Below, piece after piece: positions 55,201 through 61,100 of a DNA stretch of 64,000 bases. Location: NCBI GenBank assembly GCA_009760855.2, contig WPIO01000030.1:498001-562000 (forward strand), read 5' to 3'. How positions within the stretch are numbered: the stretch's first letter is position 1; the number at the start of each line of letters is the position of its first letter. A program made the position numbers and the translations under genes. This stretch comes from Cristatella mucedo. Lineage: Eukaryota > Bryozoa > Phylactolaemata > Cristatellidae. The notes under the pieces were generated by a model. The model made no database searches, was not told the DNA's origin, and saw only the letters and a list, made by a program, of their open reading frames with translations.

Positions 55201-58132
55201 GCCTCCTGGAAATGGCTTGCAGCTCAATACACAGTTTCTCTCGTCCAAATTCTTTCTGTCTCCACGAATAAGAGGCTACTCAAGAGACTTGCACACACAA
55301 AGAATATCCACTGTAGGTATGTCAGAAATCTTGAAGATCTCATGCAGGAATTCAAACTATGCGTTGCAACGTTAAATCTGATGGAACCTTTCATTTATAG
55401 ATTCTGATATCGCATCTAGAACAGCGTAATGAGAGTTAACCTTAAATTTCTCGGTAGGTACCGTTACAGCATTATACTGTGTGTTCTGTTTATGCGGGCA
55501 GTGCCCGTTGCAGTTTGTGCGAACAGTTTGTGCGCATGGATCAAGACGACTCAGGCACATGCCGTTTATTACGGAAACGCGGAACTTGGCCGAACGACCA
55601 GCACGCTGGCTTGAAAGCAGCTGCTGCAAGAGGGTCTGTTGTTCGCGCCTCAGCGGCTTCCGCCGAACTGGTCCACTGTCTCGGTACAGCAGACCCGACA
55701 TAATCTCTTCCCATGAGAAGCCGACTTAGCATCGGTTGGCTTCAAAAAAAAGTCCTCACTGGCCTAGAGGCTATGTGACACCTGCTCGCAGGAGGCACAT
55801 CAAACCACGGCCTTTGGTGACCAGCTGGATGCGTAGGCCACCACCTTTTAGCCACAGCTGGGAATAAGCAAACACCTCTTTCCCACATCCACAGACTGAG
55901 TTCGTGCCTCCTCCCTCTGCAGCACGGGTTTCGAATGTCTCCGTTGCATTGATGACTGCTTTTACGTTATCGGCTCTACTCGTCACAGTAGCAGTCCTGG
56001 CAGCACTAACCAGCGTCATGAAAGCGACGATCAGCGTCGTAGTATTGCCGACTAGCAGTGTAGCAACACATACCGGTGTTGACGACGTAGCACTAACCGG
56101 CGTCGCAGCACTGACCGACCGTCGTAGCAGCGTCGCAGCGCTGACCGACCGTCGTAGCAGCGCTAGCCGGAGCAGCATCGCTGACCGGTGCTGCAGCGCT
56201 GACCGTAGTCGCATCACTGACCGTCGTAGCACCTGGGGGTGTCTCAGGGCTTGTCATCGTCAGAGCGCTGAGCGAAGTCAAAGCCTTCTCGATGCCCGTT
56301 CGGTCACCGGCACCGCCTAGGTGACCTCTAGCACTGCTGTCCTCTCGTGGACCTCTGTTGTCGTCTGGAAACGAGCAGTTTTACGGACCGGCCTCTTTCA
56401 GGCCGCCACCTCGTGGGCCGGTGCCATCTTATCCGCCTCCTTGCGGATCGCCGTTTCGATGACCACTAACACTTCTTGGGCAACATCCTCTGCCTCCTCA
56501 AAAGCCGCCGACACCGAGGCCATTACTTCAAAGGCCACTACCGGCTGCCCCTCCACTATTGCTGCCACCTGCTGCCCCTCTGAAATTATTGTGGCAGGCA
56601 CTTGTTGTCCAGAAACTTTAGACGCCGACAAACGTGTCTCATTACTCGAGTTAGTATCGAAGCTAGTACAGATGTGGCCTGAGCAGGAATCTCCGCCGCA
56701 TATGTAGCAAGCCTCAGGCACAGAGGCAGAGGATGGAGGAAGAATCCTCCTGACAAGGGCCACCAGATCTAGTAGCTGTAAGTTCGCCGGTTTACGCCGA
56801 GCTACCTCCAGCTTTAGCATGAAATACCTCTTAATCGGAAGGATACTTATCATCAGCGTTGTCTTTCGTCTGAACTCATCAGAAATGTGTTTCTAGAGGC
56901 ACATTCTCGCAACAATTGAAGCTTAGTCTGCGTACCTCTGCTCGCCCGAAGCTGTCGGAGCTCTCGTATACAATCAAATCCTACCATCGTCACCACTGTT
57001 GAGTTTGTACGGGCAGCCACGAACGGATCAAGACAGCTTAGACAGATGCCGTTTATTGCTGAAACGCGGAATCGGGCCGAACGGCCAGCACGTTGGATTG
57101 GAAGCAACTGCTGCAAGTGAGTCCTCTGTTCTCGCCTCAACGGCTTCCACCGGACTGGTCGGCTGTGGCGGTACGGCAAACCTAACACCATGGTTCATAA
57201 TCAAACAGCCTTCGCTTTTTCAATCATCGATTTGCTTCCAAAAAGGGTTAAATCTGCAACTATTTATTAATTTGAGTTGCATTCACCAATACTTTCTGGA
57301 AGCTCTCTCTACTTCAAAAACTACTGATGTATTTTTCTGTTGTTTTTCACAGTTTAACTCCCAGTCACAAACTAGTATATTTTTTGCTGTAGTACTTTGC
57401 TGGTGACATTGAACTAAGAAAAGGTACCAGTTAAGAAGCGATACTACAAATGGAAACTGTAGCTAAGCTATTGGCGAGAGTTTGGGCTTCAGATCTTGTC
57501 ATAGCTCCAGCAAACCTTTCTGATGCGTGTCTTCATATGTGTCTAACAGAGCATCACAGACTCTGTCAAGTTTGCATCTCAGTGGTTTCAGAGAGCATAC
57601 ATTCTAATTTCACATCTTGTTTCACTTAGTGGTTTTACTGTTAGATCACTGGCATCAGTGACGTAACTCTTGAGGACTCTCCGACGCCGAGAAGATGTTG
57701 AAAAACAGTTGGAAATTTGCCGCAATAAGGCAAAGAAATTCACAGTCTCCAGGCAACTCTTTTCAGCCTCATTACAGCTAGATTCATGGACGGGCACTTC
57801 GTTTAAATACAAAGCACGTGGATTTATGCTAATTATCCTTTTCTGCACTTCATTTTCTTCCTTGCCTTTTAAATTCCAGCCATTGTCGTACCTTGTTTCA
57901 CTCTTATTTGCATCATCCAGCTCATACCTTTGAGCTGCAAAAATATAACTTCCGTCATGAATGCACCTGTGGTCTTTTGCAACGGGAATAAACAAAAAAA
58001 TGCTGCCTGATTACTGCTTCAGTTTCACTTAGGTGAACAAAACGAATAATCACGGTAATCTCTTCAATCTGGCTGACATCTGGGATAAAGTGAAGGCGCA
58101 ATAGTATTCGACTGACTTGGCTGCATTTGTAA

Positions 58133-58173
<41 letters not shown>

Positions 58174-61100
58174 CGCAATCGCACATTAAAAAGTAAAGTA
58201 AAGTAAAAACGGAATGCTAGCTGATTTAACCGCCTCATTAATATGGCGACAGAAGAGCCGTAACGCCTATCACTTCCACAAGCAGTGGGTAGTAGAAGCA
58301 TCGGTACGCCCCTCAACCGTCCTATGATTGCAGTTCCCTGTCAAGGTCAATATACGGCCACTTTTTGGTTTAGTGCAGGTTTACCTATAGGTGGATTTAC
58401 TGTTTACTATTACGTAGAAACTGTACACGGTACTTGGATAAAAAATTACTTCGAAAGCAGAAGAGCCGTTACAAAAATTCTAGGTCATTTTTTTATAGAA
58501 GAAATTGATTATACTCGCTAAGTTTTTAGTACAATCTAGTTTTTATATAGATGTACTTAAATATAATATTCGCCATCGAAGGCGAACATGTCGATCGTAT
58601 CTTTAACATCTCCAAGATTAGCTCTTATGCACATTAGCACAATGGCAGTCAAGCAATTTCTCCTACATTCTTTGTCACCGAAAAAGACAAGCTCAGCGAA
58701 TTAACTAATCAATACTGCGACATCAGTTGGAATCTTCACACTCTCTGCTCACCTTTAAATCAAATACCGCTTTCAAGGCTGCCCGTTTCTTAAGCAACGA
58801 CTTTATCTCTCCTTTCACCGACTATGTACATCCTTTCCAGCCGTTCTAAGCTGCTACTTCCACGCTACTCACTACTTTAACTCCTTACTCAGCTATGCTT
58901 ATTACTTTTGCTTTGTTCCGTGGGCTGCAGACTGCAGTCTACCGAATGGGTACCGAAAGCTGCGTAGGCTTTGAGTTCGCCGTATTCTAATACGCAACAC
59001 CCGCATAGTCTTTGTAACTTTGAGGAGTTACGCATTGAGATACATTATGTTAAATATGTTACATTCTGACAACTCACAAAAAGCTACTAGCGTTTCTTGT
59101 CCATTGAAGAATTCCCTTCCGGAAAAAGAAGTTCTCGCCACATCATATACGGAAACCGATACAACTAAGAACTGTTTAAAGCATGTCAGATTGTTGCTTT
59201 TCTAGGGTTTGTCAGAAATTACGTGCCTACAGACATATAAACGCTTACTGCTTAACACACTTGGCCTATTGCCCTGCTGCTGTACGACGTCACAGGTTTC
59301 TGAAGACAGCTAGCTGCTGCTTTAACTTCGCCGACTGCTACTGGCATGTTTGAATCAGTAATGCTACCGTTCGCCGGCCGCCCTTCTGATCCACGTTTCT
59401 GAACTTAAGTGGGTCTATCTTCGCTGACTGTATACGACATATCAAGCATGTACGATCATGCGTGCCCTTCTCGATTCCCTGTCACCGTTAGAAAGCGTTC
59501 TCGATTGCAGATACTGCTGTGTGTTGGGCATCTCACGTAGAAAGCCTGCTCGAAGCAAGCGTCAGGAAAAGATCAAGCTGAAAATCCCCTGCATTGCCTT
59601 ATGCAGCCCAGCAAAATTTTCCTCAAGTACTGCGGTTAATCACTCCAACTTGGTGGTCATGAGGCCCGCTACAGCCCCGACGAACTATCTTAACACTTGC
59701 CTTTGGATTTCTCGCTTAATGTACAATAAACCTTTATTAGTACAAGGCGTGGTTACTGAGCCCGACCATAACTGACCGCACCCGAGGCTTTTTTCCACAT
59801 CCTTAAGAGAAAAAAAACTGATGGAGACACCCTCTTTGCACGATCCTCCCCCGATTTTTAATCGTTTGCTGTACCCTCGAAGCACTCTTCCAGATCTTTT
59901 GTGTGGGGTCTGCTGTACCACGATAACATACTACGCCGTGGTCGGCCTACAATGGCCCACTTGGTTAGGTGGTTGCTTTTCATGATCTCGGTCCTGAGGT
60001 CGTGCTTTCAACTTCTGAGGTGGGCGATCCTTTATTGCCGCTGCAAACAGTGGCGATAGCCTTAATAAATCTTCTGTCGCTATACATAAGAGGCAGTTAA
60101 ATCCGCTGGAATTTTAATAACGTCGGTGAAAGTAGACAAAGAATAAACAGCAGACCCAATAATAACCTTTTAGAGTCTCCAGGGCCAGGATCAGCCATGA
60201 CGGTCGTGTGCTGTCGAGTGGCTTCCTGCGTATGCTAGCACGTTGGCTGCCATTTTGTCGACTTTATCTTTTACTTTGCACGACTGCTCGCACAAACAAA
60301 ACTATTTGTTTTCTGTTCCTCCTCCGACAAGCTGCCAATGGTAGCAGCCACATGTCGTCTACTAGTTACCGAATCCTCCTTTATTTCACATTTTTATACC
60401 CTATTTAGATTCTGTGTGCAAGAAATCGTTCATTCCTTGTTCTGTGAGATTTTAACAATTATTTTGATGACTCAAACTGAAACCTTACATGCGTAATTTC
60501 GTTCTCATATACTCTAGTGGCACTTGTACATCACTACTCACAACAAGGGTCGCTCACTCGATCATATTCTCACAGGAGTTATCTTCATCCCCTATTATCA
60601 CCGCAGTCTGCTCATCTGACCACATGCTGATCTCTACACTGTGTGCCCTCCTCTGCATCCAAATCGCATGTAAATCGAAACCTTAATTTCCTTGACATTG
60701 AGGCTGCCCGAATAAAAACATCGTCTTCGCCACTGATGTTAAACCATCATACTAACCTGTTATCATTGATGAAATGCTACATCGCAACATTAACCGACAT
60801 TCTTGGCGAGTTGGAATCTCAGTTTGCCCTCGCCCACACGGTCTACGGTTTACTGCCGGCATTCAACTAGCCAGGTCCACTAAGCCCAAGCTTGAGGAAG
60901 CGTACACAAGATCAGAAATGACTGCTTATCGTCAGGCATAAGATAACTACAGTAGATCATACCAATCTATCCTAGCAAAGGCCAAGTCAGGCTTCTATAG
61001 AAAAAAATATTGCTGGAGAACAGATGCACAATCCAAAATTGCTTATGCCTACGATCGTACATACATACTTAGCCGCTCCCGGTTAGCTCCTTACCGAGTA

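Larger units (their letters stand above)
54884..58000 (-). pseudogene. hAT transposase relic (ZMYM1-like type), interrupted
   Basis: Minus-strand reading. The upstream part (57588-57960) resembles the hAT catalytic-domain segment: [55 protein letters not shown] and [12 protein letters not shown]. The downstream part has a short block [20 protein letters not shown] (55370-55430), then the C-terminal dimerisation region, [40 protein letters not shown] and [10 protein letters not shown] (54884-55120). The two parts are separated by the GC-richer insert at 55430-57200. Stops and frameshifts; terminal repeats not found. Confidence 0.8.

Noticed and set aside
55771-56853. Several long open frames on both strands in the GC-rich insert
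   Set aside because: Low-complexity Ala/Val/Ser/Arg readings in a GC-rich minisatellite context stay open in several frames at once; not accepted as genes. Only the repeat-encoded segment and the Cys/His segment seem worth a search.
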